Positions 20,334 through 32,528 of a DNA stretch of 64,000 bases are shown piece after piece. The position numbers and the translations under genes were made by a program. A model generated the notes under the pieces. The model was given only the letters and a program-made list of their open reading frames with translations, ran no database searches and was not told where the DNA came from. The DNA is from Acipenser ruthenus (taxonomy: Eukaryota; Chordata; Actinopteri; Acipenseriformes; Acipenseridae): NCBI RefSeq assembly GCF_902713425.1, contig NC_081246.1:3355001-3419000 (forward strand). Direction: 5' to 3'. Position 1 is the first letter of the stretch. Every line of letters starts with the position of its first letter.

Positions 20334-22384
20334 CTCCTGCTGGAAACACCCGGATGGAAGCTGACGGTCTCGTGCCAAATTTGTCCCCCCCTGAGTCATG
20401 TGACATGTCAGCGTTCTGTTGCTAAGCGCGTCACTGCTTTTGCTCCACAGATCTTGACACTGACAGTTGGAGTTCGTTGGCGCCGTCGTACAATTGTAAT
20501 CAAATAATTTCTCTTTTTACAGGACAAATTTGTAATACTGTGTTTTTTTCCCCCTCAGAAAACTACATTTATCAATCGATATGGATCACTTGAGAGCGGT
20601 ATATCGCTACCTCAGCACAGGTGAGTATCCTGAACAAGCCACCAAAGAGGAGAAGAGGGGTATCAGAAAGAAAGCCAGTACATTCGTTTTGAAAGGTAAA
20701 AAAAATAGAGAAATATTGAAAATTAATATTAATACATTATAAGTTATTGAAGCCGCCCTGTATTTTTGAAGATGTACATCTAAATAAATGATAAACGTGT
20801 GTGTGTGTAATATATATATATATATATATAATTTTCATTTTTGATTGGTATGGTAGTCTTAGTTTCTGAACTATTGAATTACTGCCTGACTTGAGTATTT
20901 CCAGGGCAGAGATATCAAAAGTAAATTGGATGTCAGTTCTAACACCCACCTTGTTTAATGTAGTTATATTGAACCAGCTGGGGAGGGGCTGAATCACTGT
21001 ATTGAAGTGATATTGTGCCAAATAAGGTGGGTGTAACATGATATAAAAGTACAGTAGATGTAATTCTGAAGTGATAAACAACTTCACATTTTACGTGTAC
21101 ATGTTTCAGACATTAATGCTTCAATTTCAAATTCGATTTCCATTCCTATTAACTGATATTAGACAATTACATATTATAGAAGTTGAGAGCATGAAATGTC
21201 CATATGATTTACTGATAACACACGTCACTATAAATTGGTGATGTCATTTTTAGACAGACAGCCTCTTGAAAGCCCTTCTCTTTTTGTGGGTTATGTGAGA
21301 AGGCATTTTAAAGTTCTGTTAAACCTGCTCCTAACGCCCCACTCCATCGGTCAGGACCTTGACGTGGTGACGGGGCTTTTTACCAAAGCTGACCTGCAGT
21401 ATAGTGTTTTTCTTTTTCACTAATGCTTACGCATTAAGTCCTGGATCGCACGTTACAATGGAAATATGCAATCTGATCATGTACTTGTTTTATTGTGAAG
21501 AATACAGAAAAAAAAGTTTGCTACATTTTTCAACATGTGCCTTTTTTGTGAATGTCTTTCTGGTTTGGACAACTACACCTGATACACAACCCACTAAAAT
21601 GATTGAGTGCAGATTTCTGCTTGCCCTGCAGTGCTCTGTTAAGGGTTCCCCAGGACTAAGACTGGACAACTCGGATCTAGATTGACTTCTACTCGAGCAT
21701 TTACACAAATCTGACATCCTGTATGCTTCATTAGTTAAGAGCCTGAATTATACACACTAAAGTCAGGGACAATATGTTGTGGTTAACAATCATATTGCTT
21801 CTAGTTCCAAATTTGTACTTTTGAGTGTTTGAAGTTATGGAAGAAACATTCTTACTTTATAGCATATCATATAATTTGGCTTCATACATATTTAACAAAT
21901 GCATATACAGTATTACTGATAACAAATGAACAACCACCAATCTGCAGACCTGCTTTGAGAATGACAGGCTCCATTCCAGGACGATGCCAATGATCTGACA
22001 AACACTGTAGGAAGTGGCAACACATACCATGAGGGTGTATTACTTCATTTTTTAATGACAAGTTATATGGTTAAACTAAGAGAAATGTGTTTGCAGATTT
22101 AGTGCAAGATCATGCATGAATAATGCTAAAGATTAAATCTTTTGACCTGTTCATTCCTTTAATTTTTGACATTCCCTAAATGTTTCGCACAATATACACT
22201 GAAGCTACTGTATAACCTATATTAATCATATTGGTGTAAATAACAATATTTGTTGATCACAAACTTATTGGCACATTTTCAATTAAAGTCTGTGTAAGTT
22301 AAGGTTAGTCTTAATTGAGTTAGTCACTATTAATCAATTAGAAACCACTACTTATCAATTTAGCAATATTATATATAAAAAAAC

Positions 22385-22865
22385 CCATTAGTTGTAAAAC
22401 ACGCACAGAAACTGAAGCAAAATAGTTTGTGCACTCAGCACAGCATGGTAAAACAAAGGAGTTAGATCCAGATGTGAGAAAAGCACTTGTTACAGTAACT
22501 ACTACAGCAGAAGGGGAATCGATGAAGAGCGTTGAGGGGAAAAAAATTGTAATACAAAAATCCACAATAATCAGGAAGTATTTGAAGACTAATTCAACTG
22601 AAAGGATGGAAAGGAATGGACGTCCCAGGAAAAGTACGACTATAGCATAAAGAACTGTTTGAGCAGCTCGCAAAAATCCACCATTAACAGCCAAGGATTT
22701 AAAGAAACATCTGGTATAGCAGTGTATGAAATAACTATACAAAGTCATCTAAACACAAAAGGCTTTTACGCGACCTTACCACATTTCACAACAATTAAAA
22801 AAATAAAAAGCATCTTGAATGATCTTTAGTTAAGGGTGTCAATAATTTTGTCTGCAACTGTATGT
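22385..22865 (+). mobile_element. Tc1/mariner-like fragment nested in Ginger copy 1
   Basis: A frame from 22440 reads KTKELDPDVRKALV...KSTIIRKYLKT...ERNGRPRKST, like a Tc1 transposase N-terminus. The right end has GGGTGTCAATAATTTTGTC, a common Tc1 terminal sequence. The catalytic part is missing. Confidence 0.65.
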
Positions 22866-23039
22866 GTAATCATGACAACTCCCTGATTGTGATCCATAAG
22901 TACAGCAAGTACAGCAACATCAACATGACTACCCACAAATGTGTAGAAATTATTACCAGACTATACTTCTAACTTATTGTTTGTTATAAACATTTTTTTA
23001 TTTGAAAAGTTACAATTGTAATATCATTTAAGCTGTTCA

Positions 23040-23092
23040 ACTTTATTATTATTATTATTATTAATTATTATTATTATTATTATTATTAATTA

Positions 23093-23126
<34 letters not shown>
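23040..23126. repeat. (TTA)n and (TA)n microsatellites in Ginger copy 1
   Basis: TTA repeats at about 23042-23092 are followed by TA repeats at about 23095-23122. The same site is longer in copies 2 and 3. Confidence 0.85.
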
Positions 23127-23129
<3 letters not shown>

Positions 23130-23440
23130 TGTAATTAAACAAGACTTAATGTATTTTATATTTACTGTAAAAGCTATTATGTAATCACGTGAAGAGTAAT
23201 CAAATAAAATACACAACCATTTATGATACAAAAAACATTGATAGATATAAAAAAATTAATATAACACGAATAAATGCCAATAAAAAAGCAAACGTAACTT
23301 TCAGTAAGTAAAATGCCGATGTTTTACCCTATCATTTCTGCATCACGAAATCTGATCGTCACGTGACTCGTACGCTAATATGTCACATGACTCAGGGGGG
23401 GACAAATTTGGCAGGGGGGCGAAATTTGCCATGACAACGG

Positions 23441-23929
23441 CAATGGATTCCTTGACCAGGGTGACCAGACGCCCCGGGAAAGCCGGGCTTGCCAGTTTTC
23501 AGACTTCATGTTTTTGTCCCGGTCAGAAACAGTAACATTATCTTCCCGGTTTTGTTATTTTGTACTCACATTGCTTATAAGTACACAACTGTAGCGATGT
23601 GCTGAGCAAGTTCACAGCAGAGTAATTTTATTATACAATCAATCATGTGAATCACTTGTTTTCTGATTATGTGTTTAATAATTCATATTCTGTTTAACGT
23701 CCTGGACCATGGCTATGGATTTATTCATTTATTTAATTGTATCTTGCCAGTGCCACAAGCTGTTCCTAAAATATACCTCCAATCAAGGCCGGATTAACCC
23801 ATAATTAACTCTGACACTTTTGTAGTGAACATATGGCTCCCTCGATTTCCGTGTTAAATGAACACTTTGGAAAGTGTTAAGAAATTAACCCTGCTAGAGA
23901 GTAAAGTTTTCAACACTGTAGGAGTTTAA
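23441..23929. other. ZN3 upstream flank beyond Ginger
   Basis: Continuation of the common flank (CAATGGATTCCTTGACCAGG onward), as at 6650, 13645 and 37495. No gene was seen. Confidence 0.5.
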
Positions 23930-25839
23930 ATGTCTGTGTCCATGGTGAGTGGTTTGGTTGCCTTTGGATCTCATATTTTGGACGTTCTTTGTGAACACAC
24001 TTTTGGCTGCGATTTCTAAATCTCCTCAATTCAATGGAAGCAGTGACAAACCTGCACCTTCTGTGGAAGGAGTGATATTTACATCTTCCTTTATATTTTC
24101 ATATTTATAGAAATTCCCATTGCATAACCAGCCCTCAAAGTGCCACGATACTTATTTCAATTCCAAAACTATAGAACTTCAAATCAAAATACAATGTTGT
24201 GGTTGGCATCTACATTAAATAACTCACTGGAATCGCATGCAAATCAGGTTCTTCAAAGCCATATGAAGTCTGCAGATCAAATGGAACGTTTTTCCGAGTT
24301 CCTCTCGCATGAAATGAATGAAGATGTTCTACATTACTCCACACTGCTGCCCTGATACACTGTCATACCCTCAGTAATCACTGGTGAAAAAACAATATTG
24401 ACAATGTTTAATAACATCAGAAGCAAGCTCCGATTTTTGTTTCCCTCGTTTACAATGTCTCCAAATGCTAGGGAAATATTTTAATTAAGCAGAATGTCTG
24501 AATTATTATTATTTATTTCTTAGCTGACGCCCTTATCCAGGGCGACTTACAATTGTTACAAGATATCACATTATTTTTACGTACAATTACCCATTTATAC
24601 AGTTGGGTTTTTACTGGAGCAATCTAGGTACAGTACCTTGCTCAAGGGTACAGCAGCAGTGTCCCCCCACCTGGGATTGAACCCACGACCCTCCAGTCAA
24701 GAGTCCAGAGCCCTAACCACTACTCCACACTGCTGCCCACATCGCATTGAGCTCTATCCCATTGCCAGACTGCTCTAGATTGAACCTTGGACGATTCTTT
24801 CTCTCCAAGAAACCATAATTCTAAGAGTGAATTCTATGATGTCATGCTTGGAGATGACACTGTCAGAGAGAAAGCCAAAAAGCAACTTCATTTCATACTG
24901 AGGGACGCCTTCGAGGTCATCGCGCATAATATCAAAAGCAAAATGATCACAAATGAGAAAGAAACTGTAAGTCATTCAGCAAACAATATCGCTTCATTCC
25001 AAAGGAGGAGGGTCATGTAGGGTCTGCTAGCAGATCATTGCAATGCTGTTCATGCAAAACTCTGTCACGTAATATGATGTTAGAATCATCGTCGCTGAAT
25101 ACTGACTGAGACGCATTCTTATCAATCAAGCAGAGTCGACAGAAAAAAAAACTGAACCGAAAGATTCCCTGAACCCCAGAAGTGTGTGCACCCCCAAGGT
25201 ATCTCCTGTGACCTGAGCAACTGTACCATCAATTGGTTCTTCAGAAAAAGGAACTTTAATTCCAGTACTTACATGAATTTATTAATCATCAACGTGAGGT
25301 TGTAGTATAGCATTAAATCCATACTTTTTAATATCTTGTGTGTGGAACAGTGAAACAAGGTGAATATTCATTAGTGCTGAATTTACCTTTGGTGAAAGAT
25401 TTCTAAGAATAAAATATAAGCTTCCAATTTGATGTATCCCTTGCATGGATCCTAATGGGTTTGCAGTTTCAAAGTCATCCTAGTAAAGTTGTATTTGAAA
25501 TGCATTTCTATGCCGAGAGAAAAGTGGATGATTTCTATAGCAGCTGCCGTCACCAGAAATCTTTATAAACCGTGTTTTGTTCACAGGGTTGTACAATAGG
25601 ATTACAAATGTCTGGACTCCTAAATATAAACTTTAAAGTTTCTAACAATGGAATATAAATACACTTGTCAGTTACAGGATCGTGATCATATGTGCCTGTA
25701 TCCCGGTTTCTTCTGCTGTCAAATCTTACTCCTAGAGGGACCTCAACAGGCTCCACCACACCTTGTTTTTCATTGAAATGTCTTTTCCATTTAGCTTCAG
25801 TATTAATGTTTGTAAATGGATTTTCAAAGCTATCGGTTT
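23930..25839 (-). mobile_element. CACTA-like transposon relic between ZN3 and ZN4
   Basis: Same element as 13990-17080, with an internal deletion joining the sequence at about 24338 to the SINE-like CTCCACACTGCTGCC end, so most of the HYPR-MRFEAKH part is gone. The GVRFDSRRNRD block (25759-25550) survives. The upstream end abuts the ZN4 finger array at about 25838. Confidence 0.55.
24501..24737 (-). mobile_element. tRNA-derived SINE (type B)
   Basis: Same insertion site as the SINE at 15747-15980. B box (GGGATTGAACCC on plus) near 24673. Confidence 0.85.
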
Positions 25840-26456
25840 CTATCCTGTGTGAGTTAGCTGGTGTTGTTGAAGGTCACATTTCTGATTAAAACCTTTCCCA
25901 CAATCAGCACAGTGAAATGGTTTATCTGTACTGTGAGTTAGCTGGTGTCTTTGAAGGTTACATTTATGATTAAAACTCTTCCCACTATCAGCACAGTGAA
26001 ACGGTTTCTCACCCGTGTGAATTCGCTGGTGTACTTGAAGTCTATATTTCTGATTAAAACCTTTCCCACAATCAGCACACTGAAATGGTTTACCTGTACT
26101 GTGAGTTAGCTGGTGTGATTGAAGGTATACTTTCCGATTAAAACACCTCCCACAGTCAGGACATTGAAACGGTTTCTCTGCCGTGTGAATTCGCTGGTGT
26201 GTTTGAAGGTTACATTTATGATTAAAACTCTTCCCACAATCAGTACAGTAATATGGTTTCTCTCCCGTGTGAATTCGCTGGTGTGATTGAAGGTTATATT
26301 TCTGAGTAAAACACCTCCCACAGTCAGGACACTCGTACGGTTTCTCTCCCGTGTGAATTCGCTTGTGTTTTTGAAGCTTACGTTTATGATTAAAACTCTT
26401 CCCACAATCAGTACAGTGAAACAGTTTCTCTCCCTTGTGAATTTGCTGGTGTGCTT
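25840..26456 (-). pseudogene. ZN4 exon 3, distal part (seven fingers)
   Basis: Finger-encoding sequence on the far side of the insertion, still open for 200 codons. It ends HTG-TAG like the other copies. Confidence 0.75.
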
Positions 26457-26459
26457 TAA

Positions 26460-27125
26460 CCCTTTGCGGTCCATTGTCGGACTGGGTCCGACATTGCAAT
26501 TATTCCTCACAGGTCCTTTGTCGGACTGGGTCCGACATCATTATAGCAACGCAATAAACGGGCGTTTAGTCGTTTTTTCTCCGGAAAAAGCCGAGAAAAC
26601 CATTCAATTGCCGAGTGGGAGCGATAGGAGCCGAGACAAGTCGGGGGGAAAAAAAACAAAAAAAAAAACAAAAAGGCGTATCTCATGAATAGTGATACAT
26701 GGTATCAGGTATCAGATAACGGGGCGTTCATAGTAAACAAGCTGGCTGAGTGCGTCAGCGCAGAGAGACTATCATGGACATTTGCAGAGCTTTTTTCAGA
26801 TGTTATAATAATAAAATAACGACTTGGATCGCATTATTGAGGAGTTTGGTGATAAAACGAGTGATCCGGAGATGATCGATCGGTATGTACGACTATTATT
26901 ATTATTATTATTTATTTCTTACATAGCTGAACGCTATAGCAAACAAAAGGGTGGGGCGGTGCTGGAGATGCCTACTGAGTGCTTTGTTGATATGCAGGGC
27001 CATTTAAACCCGTTTGACTGTGAAAAAAAATACTTTTAAACAGCGCGTATAAAATTAACTGCGCGTGTGAAAATTAATTAGACCTGGCGTGCCTGACGCG
27101 CAGTTAATAAATGGACCGCAAAGGG
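26460..27125. mobile_element. piggyBac-type non-autonomous element inside ZN4
   Basis: 666 bp flanked by TTAA at 26456-26459 and 27126-27129. Termini CCCTTTGCGGTCCAT and its exact complement ATGGACCGCAAAGGG are typical of piggyBac. Next to the left end, TCGGACTGGGTCCGAC occurs twice (near 26477 and 26522), each copy itself a palindrome. A short frame MDRIIEEFGDKTSDPEMIDR at 26824 could be a transposase remnant. The empty site survives in paralogues (GCTTCAAGTAAAG, e.g. 17530). Confidence 0.85.
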
Positions 27126-27129
27126 TTAA

Positions 27130-27936
27130 GTAAAGTTTTATGATTAAAATCTTTCCCACAATCAGCACAGTGAAATGGTTTATCTGTACTGTGAGTTAGC
27201 TGGTGTGTTTGAAGGTTTCCTTTCTGATTAAAACGCCTCCCACAGTCAGGACACTCGTACAGTTTCTCTCATGTGTGAATTCGCTGGTGTAATTGAAGGC
27301 TTTCTTTCCGAGTAAAACGCCTCCCACAGTCAGGACACTCATACGGTTTCTCTCCTGTGTGAATTCGCTGGTGTAATTGAAGGCTTTCTTTCCGAGTAAA
27401 ACGCCTCCTGCAGTCAGGACACTCATACGGTTTCTCTCCTGTGTGAGTTCGCTGGTGTTTTTGAAGGTGTCCTTTCTGATTAAAACTCCTCCCACAGTCA
27501 GGACACTCGTACGGTTTCTCTCCCTTGTGAATTCGCTGGTGTCTTTGAAGGTGTCCTTTCTGATTAAAATTCTTCCCACACTCTGTACAGCAAAACGGTT
27601 TCTCTCCTGTGTGAATACGCTGGTGTATTTTCAGCTTTCCTCGGTTACTGAAATTGGTGCCACATTCAGTACAGTGATACAAGATCTGCTCTGAAGGAAT
27701 CTGCTGGGGAGTTTGTAGGGAAATGAAGTTGCCCTGGGTTGCAGAACTGTCGGGATGTGGAGTCGCTGTATATCCCACAGGAAGTGGTCGGCTAAGATTC
27801 TGAACCGAGTCAGTTCTCAGTTTGTTCACATATTCATCTTGGGGTGTCGACTCTCTGTGTTTCTGCTTACGCTGCAGTTTCCCATCAGAAGAGATTTTGC
27901 TCTGGGGTCCTGGAGTGGAGGTGCGTCTTCCTAGAT
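27130..27936 (-). pseudogene. ZN4 exon 3, proximal part
   Basis: Open from 27936 to the stop at 27269 (linker plus five fingers), then one complete and one cut finger up to the insertion. Fingers 4 and 5 share the helix RKESLQL, a recent single-finger duplication. Confidence 0.75.
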
Positions 27937-28111
27937 CTGCTTTAGAAGCGCAGGAAACAGAAGCCAAGGTTACTGGACAGCAAGGCTTCACCTCACAGCC
28001 ATCACTGTTAACAATTAGAACATCGAAAAGCAAGACAAATTATAAAACTCTTAATCCTTCACAAAACAATTGCAATTCTTATATAAACTGTATTTTTGAC
28101 ATTCTACTCAC

Positions 28112-28576
28112 AGGCTGTGCTGCTCGTGGACGGCATCGCTCCTTCCTCCTTTCCATCTGCAGCTCTTTCCTGAGGGGGGTGATGTTTCCTCTGAATGGAC
28201 CCCAGCACAGTGCCCTCTTCTCCAACACTAGAACCAGTGTCTTCAGAGACAGGCTGATTGGGTTTCATGCAGATCTGTTCAGGAGGACAATCCTCACAGC
28301 GGCTAGATTCCATCTTAACTATATTCTCCTCCAGCGTATCGACTTTATTTTCTTCACTAACTTCCTCTGTGATGTGATCACACTCCAGCTTTACGGACTC
28401 CTCTTTAATGTGGACAGGTTCAAGTTCAGGGATCTCTTTACTTTCTACAATTGTCAGCTCTGTAATCTCCATTATTCTTCCACACCACTCCTGATCACAG
28501 ATTTCCTCTTGTGTGTAAACAGCTTCTATCACTGGCCCCTCCTCTGCTTCACTGAAAGCACGTCTCTCTCCAGAAT
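28112..28576 (-). CDS. ZN4 exon 2, acidic region
   Basis: 465 bp, open, phase 1. KEESVKLE replaces KEEAVELE. Confidence 0.75.
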
Positions 28577-28810
28577 CTGCGTGAAACAAAATTATACATG
28601 CTTTTAACTCTCACTGTACAAATAAATACAATCATGTAATTCTGTGGAGTTTATAACTGTATGAAATAACACATCATGGATATTATATATGCAACATTGT
28701 GAACGGTGCCTTCTTCAAGGAAACACAAACATTACATTAGTGCTGTATTTAATTGTATTTTTTTAAAATGACCGGAAGGCATACAAGAACCATAACATTA
28801 TTAAACTCAC

Positions 28811-29147
28811 CTTGAACTCTGATGAATAATCCCTGGTTCTCGTTCCTCTGAAAGTCTTGCTCATTGCAGTCGGGGTTCATGTTTCTGAGAGGTTGTTTAA
28901 TGTCTGCATCTGCAGCGTTCATGCATTCCCGCACTGCTTTCAACTCGCTCTCTGATATTTCCAATCTCAGCTTCAGACTTTCATTCTCTTTCTCCTTTCC
29001 AGCCATTTCCATTTGGAATTCAGTGAATTTGCCGCCGACAACTTTTGTGATTTGGCACAAGACGGTGTCTACAGCCGCTTTCACTGCGTGCTCGATGGTA
29101 GAGGCGAGCTCGTCTTGAAAGAACGACACGGAGACGCTGACGTCCAT
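28811..29147 (-). CDS. ZN4 exon 1, coiled-coil module
   Basis: 337 bp, intact, with the consensus sequence of the family. Intron 1 is the short type (about 230 bp). Confidence 0.8.
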
Positions 29148-29328
29148 CTTCACTGACTGTTAGCTTGAGACTGATATCCTTTCTGTATTCACGCTTTTAT
29201 TATGAATAATATTTGGAGCCTCTCTTTGTTATTCAGTCAGCACTTGACTTATTGAGCAAGTTTCTCTGCTGCTGCAGCTCAACAACCCCACGCAGTCCCA
29301 CACAAACAATGTAAACAAACCCGCACAC

Positions 29329-29395
29329 ACTTCCGCTTCCTCCCTGCTCCCATGGAGACGAGCGCGTCGTGACGTCACGTTAGCGGATTGGCGCC
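29329..29395 (-). promoter_or_regulatory. ZN4 promoter: CCAAT, CRE and ETS sites
   Basis: CRE 29370-29377, CCAAT (ATTGG) 29387-29391, ETS-type site near 29330-29341. A Ginger terminus lies about 40 bp upstream. Confidence 0.65.
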
Positions 29396-31439
29396 TCCTG
29401 CTGGAAACACCCGGATGGAAGCTGACGGTCTCGTGCCAAATTTGTCCCCCCCTGAGTCATGTGACATGTCAGCGTTCTGTTGCTATGCGCGTCACTGCTT
29501 TTGCTCCACAGATCTTGACACTGACAGTTGGAGTTCGTTGGCGCCGTCGTACAATTGTAATCAAATAATTTCTCTTTTTACAGGACAAATTTGTAATACT
29601 GTGTTTTTTCCCCCTCAGAAAACTACATTTATTAATCGATATGGATCACTTGATAGCGGTATATCGCTACCTCAGCACAGGTGAGTATCCTGAACAAGCC
29701 ACCAAAGAGGAGAAGAGGGGTATCAGAAAGAAAGCCAGTACATTCGTTTTGAAAGGTAAAAAAAAATAGAGAAATATTGAAAATTAATATTAATACATTA
29801 TAAGTTATTGAAGCCGCCCTGTATTTTTGAAGATGTACATCTAAATAAATGATAAACGTGTGTGTGTGTGTAATTATATATATTTTTTTAATTTTCATTT
29901 TTAATTGGTATGGTAGTCTTAGTTTCTGAACTACTGAATTACTGCCTGACTTGAGTATTTCCAGGGCAGAGATATCAAAAGTAAATTGGATGTCAGTTCT
30001 AACACCCACCTTGTTTAATGTAGTTATATTGAACCAGCTGGGGAGGGGCTGATTCACTGTATTGAAGTGATATTGTGCCAAATAAGGTGGGTGTAACATG
30101 ATATAAAAGTACAGTAGATGTAATTCTGAAGTGATAAACAACTTCACATTTTACGTGTACATGTTTCAGACATTAATGCTTCAATTTCAAATTCGATTTC
30201 CATTCCTATTAACTGATATTAGACAATTACATATTATAGAAGTTGAGAGCATGAAATGTCCATATGATTTACTGATAACACACGTCACTATAAATTGGTG
30301 ATGTCATTTTTCGACAGGCAGCCTCTTGAAAGTCCTTCTTTTTTTGTGGGTTATGTGAGAAGGCATTTTAAAGTTCTGTTAAACCTGCTCCTAACGCCCC
30401 ACTCCATCGGTCAGGACCTTGACGTGGTGACGGGGCTTTTTACCAAAGCTGACCTGCAGTCTAGTGTTTTTCTTTTTCACTAATGCTTACGCATTAAGTC
30501 CTGGATCGCACGTTCCAATGGAAATATGCAATCTGATCATGTACTTGTTTTATTGTGAAGAATACAGAAAAAAAAGTTTGCTACATTTTTCAACATGTGC
30601 CTTTTTTGTGAATGTCTTTCTGGTTTGGACAACTACACCTGATACACAACCCACTAAAATGACTTGAGTGCAGATTTCTGCTCGCCATGCAGTGCTCTGT
30701 TAAGGGTTCCCCAGGACTAAGACTGGACAACTCGGATCTAGATTGACTTCTACTCTAGGATTTACACAAATCTCACATCCTGTATGCTTCATTAGTTAAG
30801 AGCCTGAATTATAGACACTAAAGTTATAAACAATATGTTGTGGTTAACAATCATATTGCTTCTAGTTCCAAATTTGTACTTTTGAGTGTTTGAAGTTATG
30901 GTAGAAACATTCCTACTTTATAGCATATCATATAATTTGGCTTCATACATATTTAACAAATGCATATACAGTATTACTGATAACAAATGAACAACCACCA
31001 ATCTGCAGAATGACAGGCTCCATTCCAGGACGATGCCAATGATCTGACAAACACTGTAGGAAGTGGCAACACATACCATGAGGGTGTATTACTTCATTTT
31101 TTAATGACAAGTTATATGGTTAAACTAAGAGAAATGTGTTTGCAGATTTAGTGCAAGACCATGCATGAATAATGCTAAAGATTAAATCTTTTGACCTGTT
31201 CATTCCTTTAATTTTTGACATTCCCTAAATGTTTCTCACAATATACACTGAAGCTACTGTATAACCTATATTAATCATATTGGTGTAAATAACAATATTT
31301 GTTGATCACAAACTTATTGGCACATTTTCAATTAAAGTCTGTGTAAGTTAAGGTTAGTCTTAATTGAGTTAGTCACTATTAATCAATTAGAAACCACTAC
31401 TTATCAATTTAGCAATATTATATATAAAAAAAAACATTA

Positions 31440-31925
31440 GTTGTAAAACACGGACAGAAACTGAAGCAAAATAGTTTGTGCACTCAGCACAGCATGGTCA
31501 AAACAAAGGAGTTGGATCTAGATGCGAGAAAAGCACTTGTTACAGTAACTACTACAGCAGCAGGGGAATCGATAAAGAGTGTTGAGGGGAAAAAAATTGT
31601 AATACAAAAATCCACAATAATCAGGAAGTATTTGAAGACTAATTCAACTGAAAGCATGGAAAGAAATGGACGTCCCAGGAAAAGTATGACTATAGCATAA
31701 AGAACTGTTCGAGCAGCTCGCAAAAATCCACCATTTACAGCCAAGGATCTAAAGAAACATCTGGTATAGCAGTGTATGAAATAACTATACAAAGTCATCT
31801 AAACACAAAAGGCTTTTACGCGACCTTACCACATTTCACAACAATTAAAAAAATAAAAAGCGTCTTGAATGATCTTTAGTTAAGGGTGTCAATAATTTTG
31901 TCTGCAACTGTGTGTAATCATGACA
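31440..31925 (+). mobile_element. Tc1-like fragment nested in Ginger copy 2
   Basis: Paralogous to 22385-22865: KTKELDLDARKALV, RKYLKTNSTESMERNGRPRKS, and a GGGTGTCAATAATTTTGTC end. Confidence 0.6.
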
Positions 31926-32108
31926 ACTCCCTGATTGTGATCCATAAGTACAGCAAGACTATAAACATCAACATGACTACCCACAAATGTGTAGAAATTA
32001 TTACCAGACTATACTTCTAACTTATTGTTTGTTATAAACATTTTTTTATTTGAAAAGTTACAATTGTAATATAACGTTTGCCAGTTGTGATCATTTAAGC
32101 TGTTCAAC

Positions 32109-32111
<3 letters not shown>

Positions 32112-32156
<45 letters not shown>

Positions 32157-32164
32157 TATTAGCA

Positions 32165-32227
<63 letters not shown>
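32112..32227. repeat. (TTA)n and (TA)n microsatellites in Ginger copy 2
   Basis: TTA at about 32112-32158 and TA at about 32164-32226, expanded relative to copy 1. Confidence 0.85.
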
Positions 32228-32230
<3 letters not shown>

Positions 32231-32528
32231 ATTAAACAAGACTTAATGTATTTTATATTTACTGTAAAAGCTATTATGTAATCACGTGAAGAGCAATCAA
32301 ATAAAATACACAACCATTTATGATACAAAAAACATTGATACATATAAAAAAATTAATATAACACGAATAAATGCCAATAAAAAAGCAAACGTAACTTTCA
32401 GTAAGTAAAATGCTGATGTTTTACCCTATCATTTCTGCATCACGAAATCTGATCGTCACGTGACTCGTACGCTAATATGTCAGGGGGGGACAAATTTGGC
32501 AGGGGGGCGAAATTTGCCATGACAACGG

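Larger units (their letters stand above)
20368..23436 (+). mobile_element. Ginger-type DNA transposon, copy 1, non-autonomous
   Basis: The element (3,069 bp) interrupts GACGG/CAATGG, which is continuous in ZN1, ZN2 and ZN5. ACGG is duplicated at 20364-20367 and 23437-23440. The termini are inverted: TCTCGTGCCAAATTTGTCCC on the left, and the complement of the right end reads TGTCATGGCAAATTTCGCCC. A second inverted block, TGCCAAATTTG with TGAGTCATGTGACAT, lies just inside. From memory, Ginger1 elements start TGTNR and duplicate CCGT, which is the complement of ACGG. Inside, an acceptor CCCCCTCAG leads to an ATG at 20581 encoding MDHLRAVYRYLSTGEY...KRGIRKKASTFVLK, which resembles the N-terminus of the Ginger-derived host gene GIN1. 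The integrase catalytic core is not visible. Confidence 0.7.
25840..29147 (-). pseudogene. ZN4: zinc-finger gene broken by a stop and a piggyBac-type insertion
   Basis: Exons 1 (29147-28811) and 2 (28576-28112) are open. Exon 3 starts at 27936, carries five fingers and meets a stop at 27269 where a TGEKP Gly codon has become TGA. A sixth finger and part of a seventh follow, then a 666-bp piggyBac-type element (26460-27125), then seven more fingers (26456-25840), one with its second Cys changed ([10 protein letters not shown]). The original array had about 14 fingers. Intron 2 has a small deletion but keeps its acceptor. As it stands the locus could encode at most about 489 aa with five fingers. 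The Ginger insertion upstream is shared with ZN3 and ZN6. Confidence 0.75.
29429..32524 (+). mobile_element. Ginger-type DNA transposon, copy 2
   Basis: Same insertion site and same ACGG duplications (29425-29428, 32525-32528) as copy 1, so the two are duplicates of one insertion. The right subterminal block has lost about 11 bp (ACATGACTCAG). The 5' coding exon is kept with MDHLIAVYRYL at 29641. Confidence 0.7.

Noticed and set aside
22338-22748. Minus-strand frame opposite the Tc1-like fragment (MTLYSYFIHCYTRCFF...)
   Set aside because: Antisense shadow of a transposase remnant.
29388-29684. 98-aa frame across the promoter and the Ginger left end (MAPPAGNTRMEAD...)
   Set aside because: It spans the insertion junction and has no conserved domain; it exists only because of the insertion.
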